Positions 8,849 to 17,110 of a stretch of 23,881 nucleotides of DNA are shown one piece after another. The DNA comes from Gammaproteobacteria bacterium (lineage in GTDB: Bacteria > Pseudomonadota > Gammaproteobacteria > DSM-19610), in the NCBI GenBank assembly GCA_030618475.1, contig JAUXDG010000011.1:1-23881 (forward strand). Direction: 5' to 3'. The notes under the pieces are model-generated. The model saw only the letters and a program-made list of their open reading frames with translations, was not told the DNA's origin and did no database searches. The translations under genes were made by a program, and so were the position numbers. The first letter of the stretch is position 1. Every line of letters starts with the position of its first letter.

Positions 8849-9598
8849 TCACAGAGCCTCGCTGTCACCTCTGACTTCGACGAATTCATCTTCGCTGGTA
8901 CCACCGACCTGCGCCATTGCACTACGGCCGTCATCCACGGCATCTGCAGCACCCTGCACATAGATCTGAATCGCGCGGATCGAGTCGTCATTGCCCGGAA
9001 TGACATAATCGATGTCATCCGGTGAATTGTTCGAATCAACAATACCTACAACCGGGATACCGAGTTTCTTCGCTTCCGCAACGGCGATTTTTTCGTGGCC
9101 GACATCGACAATAAACATAGCGTCGGGCAGACGATTCATGTCCTTGATACCACCCAGGCTGCGATCCAGTTTGTCCTTTTCGCGGGTCAGCATCAGCGCC
9201 TCTTTTTTGCTGATCTTTTCGAACGTACCGTCCTCATCCATCGCCTCCAGGTCTTTCAGGCGTTTGATGGACTGGCGAACAGTTTTGAAATTGGTCAGCA
9301 TGCCACCCAGCCAGCGATGGTTGACGTAAGGCATCTTACAACGTGCGGCCTCGGTACGCAGGGTATCGCGTGCAGAACGCTTGGTACCGACAAACAGCAC
9401 CGTGCCCTTGTTGCCCACCAACTTGCCGATAAAGTTCATGGCATCGTTGTACAGTGGCAGGGTTTTTTCAAGATTGATTATATGGATTTTACTGCGTTCA
9501 CCGAAAATATAGGGGGCCATTCTCGGATTCCAGAAACGGGCCTGGTGCCCGAAATGTACACCAGCTTCGAGCATCTGGCGCATACTTACGCTCGACAT
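8849..9598 (-). CDS. rpsB: 30S ribosomal protein S2
   Basis: Small-subunit protein at the head-body junction, needed for S1 binding. The 249-residue product has the signature block around MRQMLEAGVHFGHQARFWNPRM at the N terminus, and it carries HRWLGGMLTNF and PDAMFIVDVGHEKIAVAEAKKLGIPVVGIVDSN in the Rossmann-like domain. The C-terminal tail is acidic (EDEFVEVRGDSEAL). The ATG at 9598 has AGAGG upstream. It is the first gene of the minus-strand block, with its own promoter and a structured leader. Confidence 0.99.
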   Translation of the reverse strand: MSSVSMRQMLEAGVHFGHQARFWNPRMAPYIFGERSKIHIINLEKTLPLYNDAMNFIGKLVGNKGTVLFVGTKRSARDTLRTEAARCKMPYVNHRWLGGMLTNFKTVRQSIKRLKDLEAMDEDGTFEKISKKEALMLTREKDKLDRSLGGIKDMNRLPDAMFIVDVGHEKIAVAEAKKLGIPVVGIVDSNNSPDDIDYVIPGNDDSIRAIQIYVQGAADAVDDGRSAMAQVGGTSEDEFVEVRGDSEAL

Positions 9599-9627
9599 AA
9601 TATAGAACCTCTTTGGGGTTAAGCCTC

Positions 9628-9686
9628 CATACGCCCCATGCAGAAACCCGATAACTCAGGCACCCGACCGCATGTGTCGGCGTATG
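9628..9686 (-). promoter_or_regulatory. rpsB 5' leader structure (S2 autoregulatory element)
   Basis: In the rpsB 5' UTR the minus strand carries CATACGCC (9686-9679) and its exact complement GGCGTATG (9635-9628), which close a long-range stem. Inside lie two small hairpins: CCGAC/GTCGG with a 7-nt loop (9680-9664) and CCTGA/TCGGG with a 4-nt loop (9660-9647). The first hairpin shares two bases with the outer stem, so they partly compete. A conserved leader of this kind, including GGGGCGTATGG shortly before the Shine-Dalgarno, mediates S2 feedback on rpsB-tsf in Gammaproteobacteria. The assignment rests on motif and position, with no alignment run. Confidence 0.75.
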
Positions 9687-9704
9687 TGTGGATTTAATTT
9701 CAGG

Positions 9705-9727
9705 TTCTGTGACAAACAGTCACAAAA
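9705..9727. other. Perfect-arm palindrome / hairpin in the rpsB-map intergenic region
   Basis: On the minus strand TTTTGTGAC and GTCACAGAA pair as a 9-bp stem (one G-U) around a 5-nt loop. As DNA the core is TGTGAC-N5-GTCACA. It lies about 25-50 nt downstream of the predicted rpsB start site, so it would be in the rpsB mRNA, upstream of the S2 leader fold. It could be an RNA stem at the 5' end of the message or a protein-binding palindrome. Confidence 0.5.
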
Positions 9728-9759
9728 CCCATGTACAACAGACTGTTAACAAGCCGCGC

Positions 9760-9788
9760 TTTATACCATACACTGAGCGTAACAGCAA
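9760..9788 (-). promoter_or_regulatory. Promoter of rpsB-tsf (sigma70 type)
   Basis: Minus strand: -35 TTGCTG (9788-9783), a 17-bp spacer, -10 TATAAA (9765-9760), followed by a GC-rich discriminator GCGCGG as expected for a growth-rate-controlled ribosomal promoter. Predicted start is near 9752, giving a 5' UTR of about 150 nt that contains the leader structure. Confidence 0.75.
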
Positions 9789-9862
9789 TCATTTCGGCGA
9801 CCTCGGAGTACTGAATTCTAACCGAAAATCAATTTTCACGAGTCAGGCGGGGACAGCAAGCT

Positions 9863-10630
9863 ATGACGGTATCAATAAAAACAGCCGAAGAAATCGAAAA
9901 AATGCGTGTCGCCGGCCGACTGGCCGCCGAGGTGCTGGAAATGATCGAGCCGCACGTCCAGATGGGCATCAGCACCGCTGAACTGGATCGCCTGTGTCAC
10001 GATTTTATAGTCGACACACAGCATGCGATTCCGGCGCCGCTGGACTATCGCGGTTTTCCCAAGTCAATCTGTACCTCATTGAATCATCAGGTTTGTCATG
10101 GCATCCCGGGGGATCGCGGGCTGAAAAACGGTGATATGTTGAATATCGATATCACCGTCATCAAGGATGGCTTCCATGGCGATACCAGCAAAATTTTCTT
10201 CGTGGGTGAACCTTCGGTCATTGCCAGACGATTGGCGGGCATTACCTACGAATGTATGAGGCTGGGTATCCGGGCGGTGAAACCGGGTGCAAAGCTGGGC
10301 GATATCGGCCACATCATCCAACGCCACGCCGAAGCCCATAACTACTCGGTGGTGCGGGAATATTGTGGTCACGGCATTGGCCGTGAGTTCCACGAAGACC
10401 CACAGGTGCTGCATTACGGCCGACCAGGCACCGGTCTGACCCTGCAAACAGGTATGACTTTTACCATCGAACCCATGATCAATGCCGGCAAACGTTACAC
10501 CAAAGTGCTCAGGGACGGCTGGACCGTGGTGACCAAGGACCACAGCCTTTCCGCTCAGTGGGAACACACCTTACTGGTCACCGAGGATGGCTATGAAGTA
10601 CTTACCTTGCGCGGCGATGAAGGAATCTGA
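9863..10630 (+). CDS. map: Methionine aminopeptidase, type I
   Basis: Removes the initiator Met from nascent proteins. The 255-residue enzyme has every active-site residue of the type I family: H79 in HQVCHGIP, metal ligands D96 (NIDITV), D107 (GDTSK), H170 (CGHGIGREFHE), E203 (TIEPM) and E234 (WEHT). These are one residue off the E. coli numbering. The ATG at 9863 follows GGGGA at moderate spacing. The gene is divergent from rpsB across 264 nt. No convincing plus-strand promoter was found, although one must lie there. Its TGA overlaps the glnD ATG by one base. Confidence 0.98.
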   Translation: MTVSIKTAEEIEKMRVAGRLAAEVLEMIEPHVQMGISTAELDRLCHDFIVDTQHAIPAPLDYRGFPKSICTSLNHQVCHGIPGDRGLKNGDMLNIDITVIKDGFHGDTSKIFFVGEPSVIARRLAGITYECMRLGIRAVKPGAKLGDIGHIIQRHAEAHNYSVVREYCGHGIGREFHEDPQVLHYGRPGTGLTLQTGMTFTIEPMINAGKRYTKVLRDGWTVVTKDHSLSAQWEHTLLVTEDGYEVLTLRGDEGI

Positions 10631-13326
10631 TGGCTACTGACGGTAATCAGCGGTTATCGACTGCCGCCGACACAGACAGCAGCGAAAAGTTCGAACAATG
10701 GTTTCAGCTGGCTGAACTGGACCGGTCTTTCCAGGGCGGCACGCCCCCCCTGCCAATATGCCGGGAATTCCTCAAGACCGCCCACCAGGAGCTGGCCAGA
10801 CAATTCCACTGCGGTACTGACATCGAAGAGTTGATACACGCGCGCGGCTGGCTGATAGACCAGGTTCTGAACCGCTGTTGGGACAGGATTCTGGCTGGCT
10901 TTAACGGCGCGCTGGTTGCAGTAGGCGGCTACGGCCGGAATGAACTGCTACCGGGTTCGGACATCGATATCATGTTGCTGCTTGCCGAAGCGGAAGATCA
11001 AAGTACCAAAGAGAAAATCGAAGCGTTCCTGATGCTGCTTTGGGATATCGGGCTGGAGGTCGGTCACAGCGTACGAACTGCGGATGATTGCTATGAACAA
11101 GCGCAAGCGGACATCACGGTCGCTACCAATCTGATGGAAGCCAGGCTGATAATAGGCTCGGACGATCTGTTCCAGTCCATGCGCAAACGTGTCGGCCCGG
11201 ACCAGGTCTGGCCGAGCCGTGATTTCTTTACCGCTAAATTAAGGGAACAGCAGAACCGATATCATCGTTTCAACGATGCAGTCTACAATCTCGAGCCCAA
11301 TATCAAGGAAGGCCCGGGCGGTCTGCGCGATGCCCAGATGATCGGCTGGGTCGTAAAGCGGCATTTCGGCTCCAACAGCCTGGAAGACCTGGTCGCCAGC
11401 GGCTTCATCACCGACGACGAATACCAGGCCTTGATGGATGGACAGCGCTTTCTCTGGAAGGTGCGCTTCGGCCTGCATCAGATTACCCAGCGGCGTGAAG
11501 ATCGCCTGCTGTTTGATCACCAGCGGACACTCGCACAACAGTTTGGCTACAAGGACAAGGAACACAAACTGGCCGTCGAATGGTTCATGAAGGACTACTA
11601 CCGTGCCATTCAGGAACTGAGCCGTCTCAACGAGTTGCTGTTGCAGCTTTTCAAGGAAGTCATACTCTATAGTGATGTCCCCGGGGAAGCTGTCGCCATC
11701 AACCGTCGTTTTCAGGCCCGCAAGGGGTTTCTTGAAGTCACCAGTGATAACGTTTTCAAGCGTTATCCTTTCGCTCTCCTCGAGCTGTTCCTGTTGATGG
11801 AGCAACATCCCGCACTCAAGGGGGTTTCGGCCTCCACCATTCGACTGGTGCGTGACCATCGGTATTTAATCGATGACGCATTCCGCAAAGACATTCGCTC
11901 ACGCAGCCTGTTCATGGAAATATTTCGTCAGCCACGGGGCCTGACCCATGAGCTCAGACGCATGAACCGCTACGGCATTCTGGCTGCCTATTACCCGGCG
12001 TTCGCAAACATTGTCGGACAGATGCAGCATGATCTGTTTCACGCCTATACCGTCGATGAACACACCCTGTTTGTGATACGAAATCTGCGTCGTTTCACGA
12101 TCAGGAAACATGCCCACGAGTTCCCGCTATGCAGCCGCATCTCGGAGACCATTCCCAAGCCCGAGCTGCTTTACCTGGCAGGTTTTTTCCATGACATTGC
12201 CAAGGGGCTCGGTGGCAACCATTCGGAGCTGGGCGCTGTAGAAGCGCAAAACTTTCTGCAACGGCACGACCTGAGCCCGTATGACCAGCGACTGGTGGCC
12301 TGGCTGGTCGAGCAACACTTGCTGATGTCTCATATCGCGCAACGCCGGGATATATCAGATCCCGATGTCATCAATGAATTTGCACAACAGCTTGGTGACC
12401 GGACGCGTCTGAATTATCTGTATCTGCTGACCGTTGCCGACATTCGCGGCACCAGCCCGACACTCTGGAACAACTGGAAGGACGCTCTGTTCAGGGATCT
12501 GTATGTCGCGACAGAACGAGCGTTACGCCGCGGCCTGGAAAACCCCCTGCACCGCGATGAGCTGATTCTCGACATCAAGACTGCTGCAATGGTGAAACTG
12601 GCGGGTAAAGGTGTTGAAACCGCGCAGTTACAGGCTTTATGGGACGAATTCCCGGAAGAATACTTTCTTCGCCATAATGTAGACGAAGTTATCTGGCACG
12701 CGGAAATTATTTTGAAACAGGGCCACAGCGAAGGTGCTCGTGTCGACCTGTGTCCACACTCCCCGCGCGGTGGCAGTGCGCTGTTCATCTACACCCCGCT
12801 CATACACCGGCTGTTCAGCCGCATCACAGCACTGCTCGATCAGTTAGGCCTGACGATAACCGATGCGCGCATTATCACCACAAAGCGTAATTACGCCATC
12901 GACACCTACCTGCTGCTCAACGCAGCCGGCGAACCCATTGTGGACCATTATCAGCTGGAAGAGATTTCAACCCTCATGGAAAGGGAGTTACGCTCAGAGG
13001 ATACATCATCGATTCCGGTATCGCGTCCCGCCGAGCGTCGGGTGCGTCAGTTCAAGGTCCCGACACGGGTCTGTTTTTACACCGATGACAAGAGCCAGCG
13101 CACGATAGTCGAACTGTTTACCACTGACTATCCAGGCTTGTTATCAAACGTTGGCCGGGTGTTCGATGACTTGGGCATTATTTTACAGAATGCCAAGATT
13201 GCAACCTTCGGTTCCCAGGCAGAAGATGCTTTCTATGTGACCGGCAACGACGACAGGCCGTTGACCGGGGAACAACAGGGTGAACTACGGCAGGCGCTTA
13301 TTCACACCCTGGACGCATCTGCCTGA
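10630..13326 (+). CDS. glnD: Bifunctional [protein-PII] uridylyltransferase / uridylyl-removing enzyme
   Basis: Primary nitrogen sensor: uridylylates PII under low glutamine and removes UMP under high glutamine. Domains in order in the 898-residue protein: nucleotidyltransferase with GGYGRNELLPGSDID at 99-113 (the D111/D113 metal pair), a helical linker with EPNIKEGPGGLRDAQ at about 222-235, an HD hydrolase domain with the HD pair at 521-522 (FFHDIAKGLGGNHSE), and two ACT domains in the last 200 residues (for example TIVELFTTDYPGLLSNVGRVFDDLGI). Length matches the family. It is coupled to map through TGATG. The map-glnD-dapC order is known from other Gammaproteobacteria, here interrupted by two minus-strand genes. 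Confidence 0.98.
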   Translation: MATDGNQRLSTAADTDSSEKFEQWFQLAELDRSFQGGTPPLPICREFLKTAHQELARQFHCGTDIEELIHARGWLIDQVLNRCWDRILAGFNGALVAVGGYGRNELLPGSDIDIMLLLAEAEDQSTKEKIEAFLMLLWDIGLEVGHSVRTADDCYEQAQADITVATNLMEARLIIGSDDLFQSMRKRVGPDQVWPSRDFFTAKLREQQNRYHRFNDAVYNLEPNIKEGPGGLRDAQMIGWVVKRHFGSNSLEDLVASGFITDDEYQALMDGQRFLWKVRFGLHQITQRREDRLLFDHQRTLAQQFGYKDKEHKLAVEWFMKDYYRAIQELSRLNELLLQLFKEVILYSDVPGEAVAINRRFQARKGFLEVTSDNVFKRYPFALLELFLLMEQHPALKGVSASTIRLVRDHRYLIDDAFRKDIRSRSLFMEIFRQPRGLTHELRRMNRYGILAAYYPAFANIVGQMQHDLFHAYTVDEHTLFVIRNLRRFTIRKHAHEFPLCSRISETIPKPELLYLAGFFHDIAKGLGGNHSELGAVEAQNFLQRHDLSPYDQRLVAWLVEQHLLMSHIAQRRDISDPDVINEFAQQLGDRTRLNYLYLLTVADIRGTSPTLWNNWKDALFRDLYVATERALRRGLENPLHRDELILDIKTAAMVKLAGKGVETAQLQALWDEFPEEYFLRHNVDEVIWHAEIILKQGHSEGARVDLCPHSPRGGSALFIYTPLIHRLFSRITALLDQLGLTITDARIITTKRNYAIDTYLLLNAAGEPIVDHYQLEEISTLMERELRSEDTSSIPVSRPAERRVRQFKVPTRVCFYTDDKSQRTIVELFTTDYPGLLSNVGRVFDDLGIILQNAKIATFGSQAEDAFYVTGNDDRPLTGEQQGELRQALIHTLDASA

Positions 13327-13363
13327 CCCCCGTTTCCCACCACGAAGAACACACAGGAGGCGG

Positions 13364-13741
13364 TCAGGAACCGACTTCTACAAACTCGATACCATTGCCA
13401 TCGGGATCCCGGCAAAAAATCGCCTTTCGTCCCGAGCGGCTGCGGGTATAGGGGATGCCGGCGGTTTCCAGCCGCTGTTCCAGCTCATCGAGACCACGCA
13501 CCTGCAAAGCCGTATGCCGGTCACGTCCGGCATGAGCCGGACGCCCTTCAACAGCATCCGGGTTTTTCACTTCGAGCAGATGAATCTGCTGGTCACCCAC
13601 CCGCAACCAGGCGCCGGGAAAGCCCAGATCGGGTCGCGAAGGATCGAGCTGCATGCCAAGTATGTCGACGTAAAATCCGAGTGCCCGCTGGCTGTCCGCG
13701 ACCACCACACTGGCGTGATGGATGTGCAGAAATTCTGTCAT
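13364..13741 (-). CDS. VOC (glyoxalase/bleomycin-resistance fold) family protein
   Basis: Small metal-dependent vicinal-oxygen-chelate protein of 125 residues. It has two beta-alpha-beta-beta-beta modules: HIHHASVVVADSQRALGFYVDILGMQ starts the first and RHTALQVRGLDELEQRLETAGI the second. Likely metal ligands are H9, E57 (in IHLLEV; H54 is an alternative), H76 and E119 (DPDGNGIEFVE), so it is probably an active metalloenzyme. The substrate cannot be read from sequence; glyoxalase-, epimerase- and thiol-transferase-like activities all use this fold. The ATG at 13741 gives an ATGA overlap with the upstream EamA gene; an upstream frame extension lies inside that gene. It converges on glnD, with 37 nt between and no clear terminator. 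Confidence 0.88.
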   Translation of the reverse strand: MTEFLHIHHASVVVADSQRALGFYVDILGMQLDPSRPDLGFPGAWLRVGDQQIHLLEVKNPDAVEGRPAHAGRDRHTALQVRGLDELEQRLETAGIPYTRSRSGRKAIFCRDPDGNGIEFVEVGS

Positions 13742-14619
13742 TTGTGCTCCCCGATGTGTGCGTGTGCGGCAAGATAAGCCGCCGTCAAAATCAAGGCGCC
13801 GCCCAGCCATTCCTGCAACAATACCCGTTCATCGGTCAGTATCAGTGATGACACGGCGCCGACCACCAGTTCGAACAGCAGGATCACTGCTGACCGGTGC
13901 ACCGGCATGTGACTGACACCATAAATCACAGTCACTGTCATGACGACAAAACCCAACCAGCCCAGCAGGGCCGCAGCGAACCATGTTGACACCTGCACAA
14001 GCGGAAACGGCTCCTGAACGATCAAAATCCAGATTCCCGCCACCAACACCACCCCCAGCCAACTGGCAGCAGATTTGGTTTGCATCGAGACACGTTGGCT
14101 TTTTCGTATCATGACATTAGCGAAGGAAAAGGCGAAACCTGAGGATACCGCCAGCCAGTCAGCACGGTCACGTGGCCAGGGCATATCCAGATCCGGGTCC
14201 CACAACATGGTAATTGCGCCTGCAAGCGCCAGCACGAACACCAGCAAGCCACTTGAGCCGGGGTGCTCCTTAAGCAGAACCCAGCCCAGCAGCAGCGCCC
14301 ACAAGGGTGACAGATAGAACAGCAGCAACACCCGCAGCACGGTGCCTTCCAGCACAGCCAGCACAAAAGCCACATTGCACCAACCCACCGCCAGCATCAT
14401 CATACTCAGCACTAACGGCTTGTATTGCCAGTCGCTACGGTTTCGCCACAGCCAGACCAAGCCCAGCACAAGCGCTGCAGCGTAACTGGACAGTGTCATC
14501 CAAAGGCCACTCAGTCCCTGTCCCTCCAGCAGACGCAAGGGATACCAGACCAGCCCCCATAAGCTGGCCGTCAGTAACAGGCTCAGCACCGGCAGGATAT
14601 GATGATTGGACGGTTTCAT
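13738..14619 (-). CDS. EamA-type (DMT superfamily) transporter
   Basis: Inner-membrane permease of the drug/metabolite transporter superfamily. The 293-residue protein shows about ten hydrophobic segments in two EamA repeats. The first begins LLLTASLWGLVWYPLRLLEGQG and contains FYLSPLWALLLGWVLLKEHP. The second begins DWLAVSSGFAFSFANVMIRKSQ and contains ILLFELVVGAVSSLILTDERVLLQEWLGG, the typical end-of-repeat signature. The substrate is unknown; relatives export amino acids or metabolites. It is translationally coupled to the VOC gene downstream. The pair is reversed relative to its neighbours, and only 45 nt separate it from dapC. Confidence 0.9.
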   Translation of the reverse strand: MKPSNHHILPVLSLLLTASLWGLVWYPLRLLEGQGLSGLWMTLSSYAAALVLGLVWLWRNRSDWQYKPLVLSMMMLAVGWCNVAFVLAVLEGTVLRVLLLFYLSPLWALLLGWVLLKEHPGSSGLLVFVLALAGAITMLWDPDLDMPWPRDRADWLAVSSGFAFSFANVMIRKSQRVSMQTKSAASWLGVVLVAGIWILIVQEPFPLVQVSTWFAAALLGWLGFVVMTVTVIYGVSHMPVHRSAVILLFELVVGAVSSLILTDERVLLQEWLGGALILTAAYLAAHAHIGEHK

Positions 14620-14664
14620 GAGATTCCGTATACTTCCGCTTCCTTTTTATTGTCCCGTTTCTTC

Positions 14665-15864
14665 ATGAACCCTAATTTAGCACGTCTGCATCGCTACCCG
14701 TTCGAGCGCCTGGCTAAACTGCATGCGGGCGTGACGCCACCCGGCGAGCTTGAAAGCATCTATCTGTCTATTGGTGAGCCCAAACACCCGACACCCGGAT
14801 TTATCGCCGAAGCGGTCATCGAGCATCTGCACGGCCTATCGGTTTATCCCGGTACGCGCGGTACAGACAGGCTGCGCGAGGCCATCATTGACTGGCTGGT
14901 GAAACGCTTCCGCTTGCCCCCTGACAGCCTGCACCCCGCGCGCAACGTACTGCCCGTCAACGGCACCCGTGAGGCGCTGTTTGCCATTGCACAGTGTGTG
15001 GTCGATCCCGGCAATCAACCCCTGGTGTTAATGCCCAACCCTTTTTATCAGATCTACGAAGGGGCCGCATTGCTGGCAGGTGCAGAACCCTTCTTCCTGA
15101 ATACCACCGCCGACAGCGATTATCTGCCGGACTTCGACGCTGTTCCAGCTGCTGTCTGGGATCGCTGCCAGCTTGTCTATATCTGCTCGCCCGGCAATCC
15201 CAGCGGCCGCGTCATCGATCTGCAATCACTGCAAGGCCTGATCGAGCGCGCCCAGCGGCATGACTTCGTTATTGTATCCGACGAATGCTACTCGGAAATC
15301 TACCGGATGGAAGACCAGCCGCCGCCCAGCCTGTTGACGGCTGCGGCAGCTATGGGCAATGACAACTACCGGCGCTGCCTGGTGTTTCACAGCCTGTCCA
15401 AACGCTCCAATGCACCGGGCCTGCGTTCCGGTTTCGTCGCAGGTGACAGCGATCTGATCGAAGCCTTTTTCCGCTACCGTACCTACCACGGCTGCGCCAT
15501 GCCGCCCGCGACACAGGATGCCAGCATCCGTGCCTGGCAGGATGAGCAACATGTGCTGGAAAACCGGCGTTTATACCGGGAAAAATTCTCGGCAGTTGCA
15601 GATATACTGGCACCGGTGCTCGAGGTACAGGTGCCACCGGCGAGTTTTTATCTCTGGCCGCGGACTCCGATTGACGATCAGGAATTTTCCCGGCGTCTTT
15701 ATCAGCAGCAGAATGTTGTCGTACTACCCGGCAGTTACCTGTCGCGCGATACCGACGCCGGCAACCCCGGGGGGGATCATGTACGGCTGGCACTGGTCGC
15801 CGCACTGAACGAATGTATTGAAGCCGCACACCGTATTCGAACATTTATCGAAAGTCTGAATTGA
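14665..15864 (+). CDS. dapC: Succinyldiaminopimelate transaminase
   Basis: PLP aminotransferase (fold type I) that converts N-succinyl-2-amino-6-ketopimelate to N-succinyl-LL-DAP in lysine and peptidoglycan synthesis. In the 399-residue product the PLP lysine is K246 (HSLSKRSNAPGLRSGF), N178 sits in SPGNPSG, D206 in SDECYSEIY, and R254 is the nearby phosphate/carboxylate-type arginine. The start MNPNLARLHRYPFERL is the one expected for this family, but only pyrimidine-rich sequence precedes it. In-frame ATGs at 14599 and 14602 have an AGGA close by and would add about 22 residues, reading back into the divergent EamA gene. Placement with dapD and dapE supports the function. Confidence 0.93.
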   Translation: MNPNLARLHRYPFERLAKLHAGVTPPGELESIYLSIGEPKHPTPGFIAEAVIEHLHGLSVYPGTRGTDRLREAIIDWLVKRFRLPPDSLHPARNVLPVNGTREALFAIAQCVVDPGNQPLVLMPNPFYQIYEGAALLAGAEPFFLNTTADSDYLPDFDAVPAAVWDRCQLVYICSPGNPSGRVIDLQSLQGLIERAQRHDFVIVSDECYSEIYRMEDQPPPSLLTAAAAMGNDNYRRCLVFHSLSKRSNAPGLRSGFVAGDSDLIEAFFRYRTYHGCAMPPATQDASIRAWQDEQHVLENRRLYREKFSAVADILAPVLEVQVPPASFYLWPRTPIDDQEFSRRLYQQQNVVVLPGSYLSRDTDAGNPGGDHVRLALVAALNECIEAAHRIRTFIESLN

Positions 15865-15897
15865 ATAACCAGCTACTAAATATGACAGGAAATTGAC

Positions 15898-16719
15898 ATG
15901 AGCGAACTGCAAGCCACTATCGAAGAAGCTTTTGAACGCCGCGCCGACATTACCCCGCGCAGCGTGGAAACCCACGTCAAGGAAGCCACCCTTGAAGCGA
16001 TTCGCATGCTGGATTCCGGCGAAGTCCGTGTCGCTGAAAAAAAGCACGGTGACTGGGTGGTCAACGAATGGCTGAAAAAAGCCGTGTTGCTGTCATTCCG
16101 GATTGAAGACAACGAATTCATGAAAGGTGGCTTTACCAACTATTACGACAAAGTACATTCCAAGTATGCCGATCACAATGCACGCGAGTTCCGCTCTTCC
16201 GGTGTTCGCGTGGTACCCCCGGCGACCGCCCGTTTCGGATCCTGCATAGCTCCCGGTGTGGTACTGATGCCGTGCTATGTCAATATCGGCGCTTATGTCG
16301 ATAGCGGAACCATGGTTGATACCTGGGCGACGGTAGGTTCCTGTGCACAGATCGGCAAAAATGTTCACCTTTCCGGCGGTGTGGGTATCGGTGGTGTACT
16401 GGAACCGGTTCAGGCGGCTCCGACCATCATCGAAGACAACTGCTTTATCGGTGCACGCTCCGAGGTCGTCGAAGGCGTGATTGTCGAAGAGGGTTCGGTG
16501 ATCTCCATGGGGGTTTACATCGGCCAGAGTACGCGAATCTATGACCGTGAAAAAGATGAAGTCCTGTACGGCCGTATTCCGGCGGGGTCTGTTGTCGTAT
16601 CCGGCAACCTGCCGTCCAAAGATGGAAAATACAGCCTGTATTGCGCAGTCATCGTCAAGAAAGTCGATGAAAAGACCCGCGGCAAGGTGGGAATAAACGA
16701 GCTTTTAAGGGATATCTGA
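15898..16719 (+). CDS. dapD: Tetrahydrodipicolinate N-succinyltransferase
   Basis: Trimeric left-handed beta-helix acyltransferase that transfers succinyl from succinyl-CoA to tetrahydrodipicolinate, the first committed step of the succinylase branch. The 273-residue protein (E. coli 274) has the helical N-terminal domain, then hexapeptide repeats from about FRSSGVRVVPPATARFGSCI through NCFIGARSEVVEGVIVEEGSVISMGVYIGQSTRIYDR, and the C-terminal RGKVGINELLR block. The ATG at 15898 has AGGA 8 nt upstream. It lies 33 nt after dapC. Confidence 0.98.
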   Translation: MSELQATIEEAFERRADITPRSVETHVKEATLEAIRMLDSGEVRVAEKKHGDWVVNEWLKKAVLLSFRIEDNEFMKGGFTNYYDKVHSKYADHNAREFRSSGVRVVPPATARFGSCIAPGVVLMPCYVNIGAYVDSGTMVDTWATVGSCAQIGKNVHLSGGVGIGGVLEPVQAAPTIIEDNCFIGARSEVVEGVIVEEGSVISMGVYIGQSTRIYDREKDEVLYGRIPAGSVVVSGNLPSKDGKYSLYCAVIVKKVDEKTRGKVGINELLRDI

Positions 16720-16735
16720 CCCGCGAATTATTGCG

Positions 16736-17077
16736 ATGATTACAATTTATGGCATCAAAAACTGCGATACCATGAAAAAAGCCATGCGCTGGCTGGATGA
16801 GCATGGCGTCGATTACCGGTTCCACGACTACCGCAAGGAGGGACTCGACAGCAGCCAGCTCAACGCCTGGGAAAAGGAAATCGGCTGGGAAACGCTGCTC
16901 AACCGCCGCGGCATGTTGTGGCGAAAACTGCCAGAAATATCACGTGACAATATTAACAGGGAAAATGCCCTGCAGATCATGCAAGACAACCCCGCCATCA
17001 TCAAACGTCCTTTGCTCGATCTGGGTAACAGACGCGTGGTGGGCTTCAAACCGGAAGACTACGGACAACTTTTTTAG
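16736..17077 (+). CDS. yffB: ArsC/Spx-family thiol reductase YffB
   Basis: Small thioredoxin-fold protein of the arsenate-reductase-like family, 113 residues. It starts MITIYGIKNCDTMKKAMRWL, with the single conserved Cys10, and continues HGVDYRFHDYRKEGLDSSQL, NRRGMLWRKL and PAIIKRPLLDLGN, closely parallel to E. coli YffB. YffB is thought to be a glutathione-dependent thiol reductase without real arsenate reductase activity. In E. coli too it is next to dapE. Here it lies 16 nt after dapD and 33 nt before dapE, so it is probably co-transcribed. Its role in DAP synthesis, if any, is unknown. Confidence 0.92.
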   Translation: MITIYGIKNCDTMKKAMRWLDEHGVDYRFHDYRKEGLDSSQLNAWEKEIGWETLLNRRGMLWRKLPEISRDNINRENALQIMQDNPAIIKRPLLDLGNRRVVGFKPEDYGQLF

Positions 17078-17110
17078 CCCCGTGCCTGTAATCCCAGTAA
17101 ACTGGCTGGC

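Noticed and set aside
9708..9724. Possible third site for the CRP-like regulator before rpsB/map
   Set aside because: Spacer is 7 nt, not 5, and the central sequence and flanks differ from the two identical elements; better treated as a separate palindrome.
11239..11859. A 206-codon minus-strand open frame inside glnD
   Set aside because: glnD is intact and of normal length over this stretch; the antisense frame has no motif.
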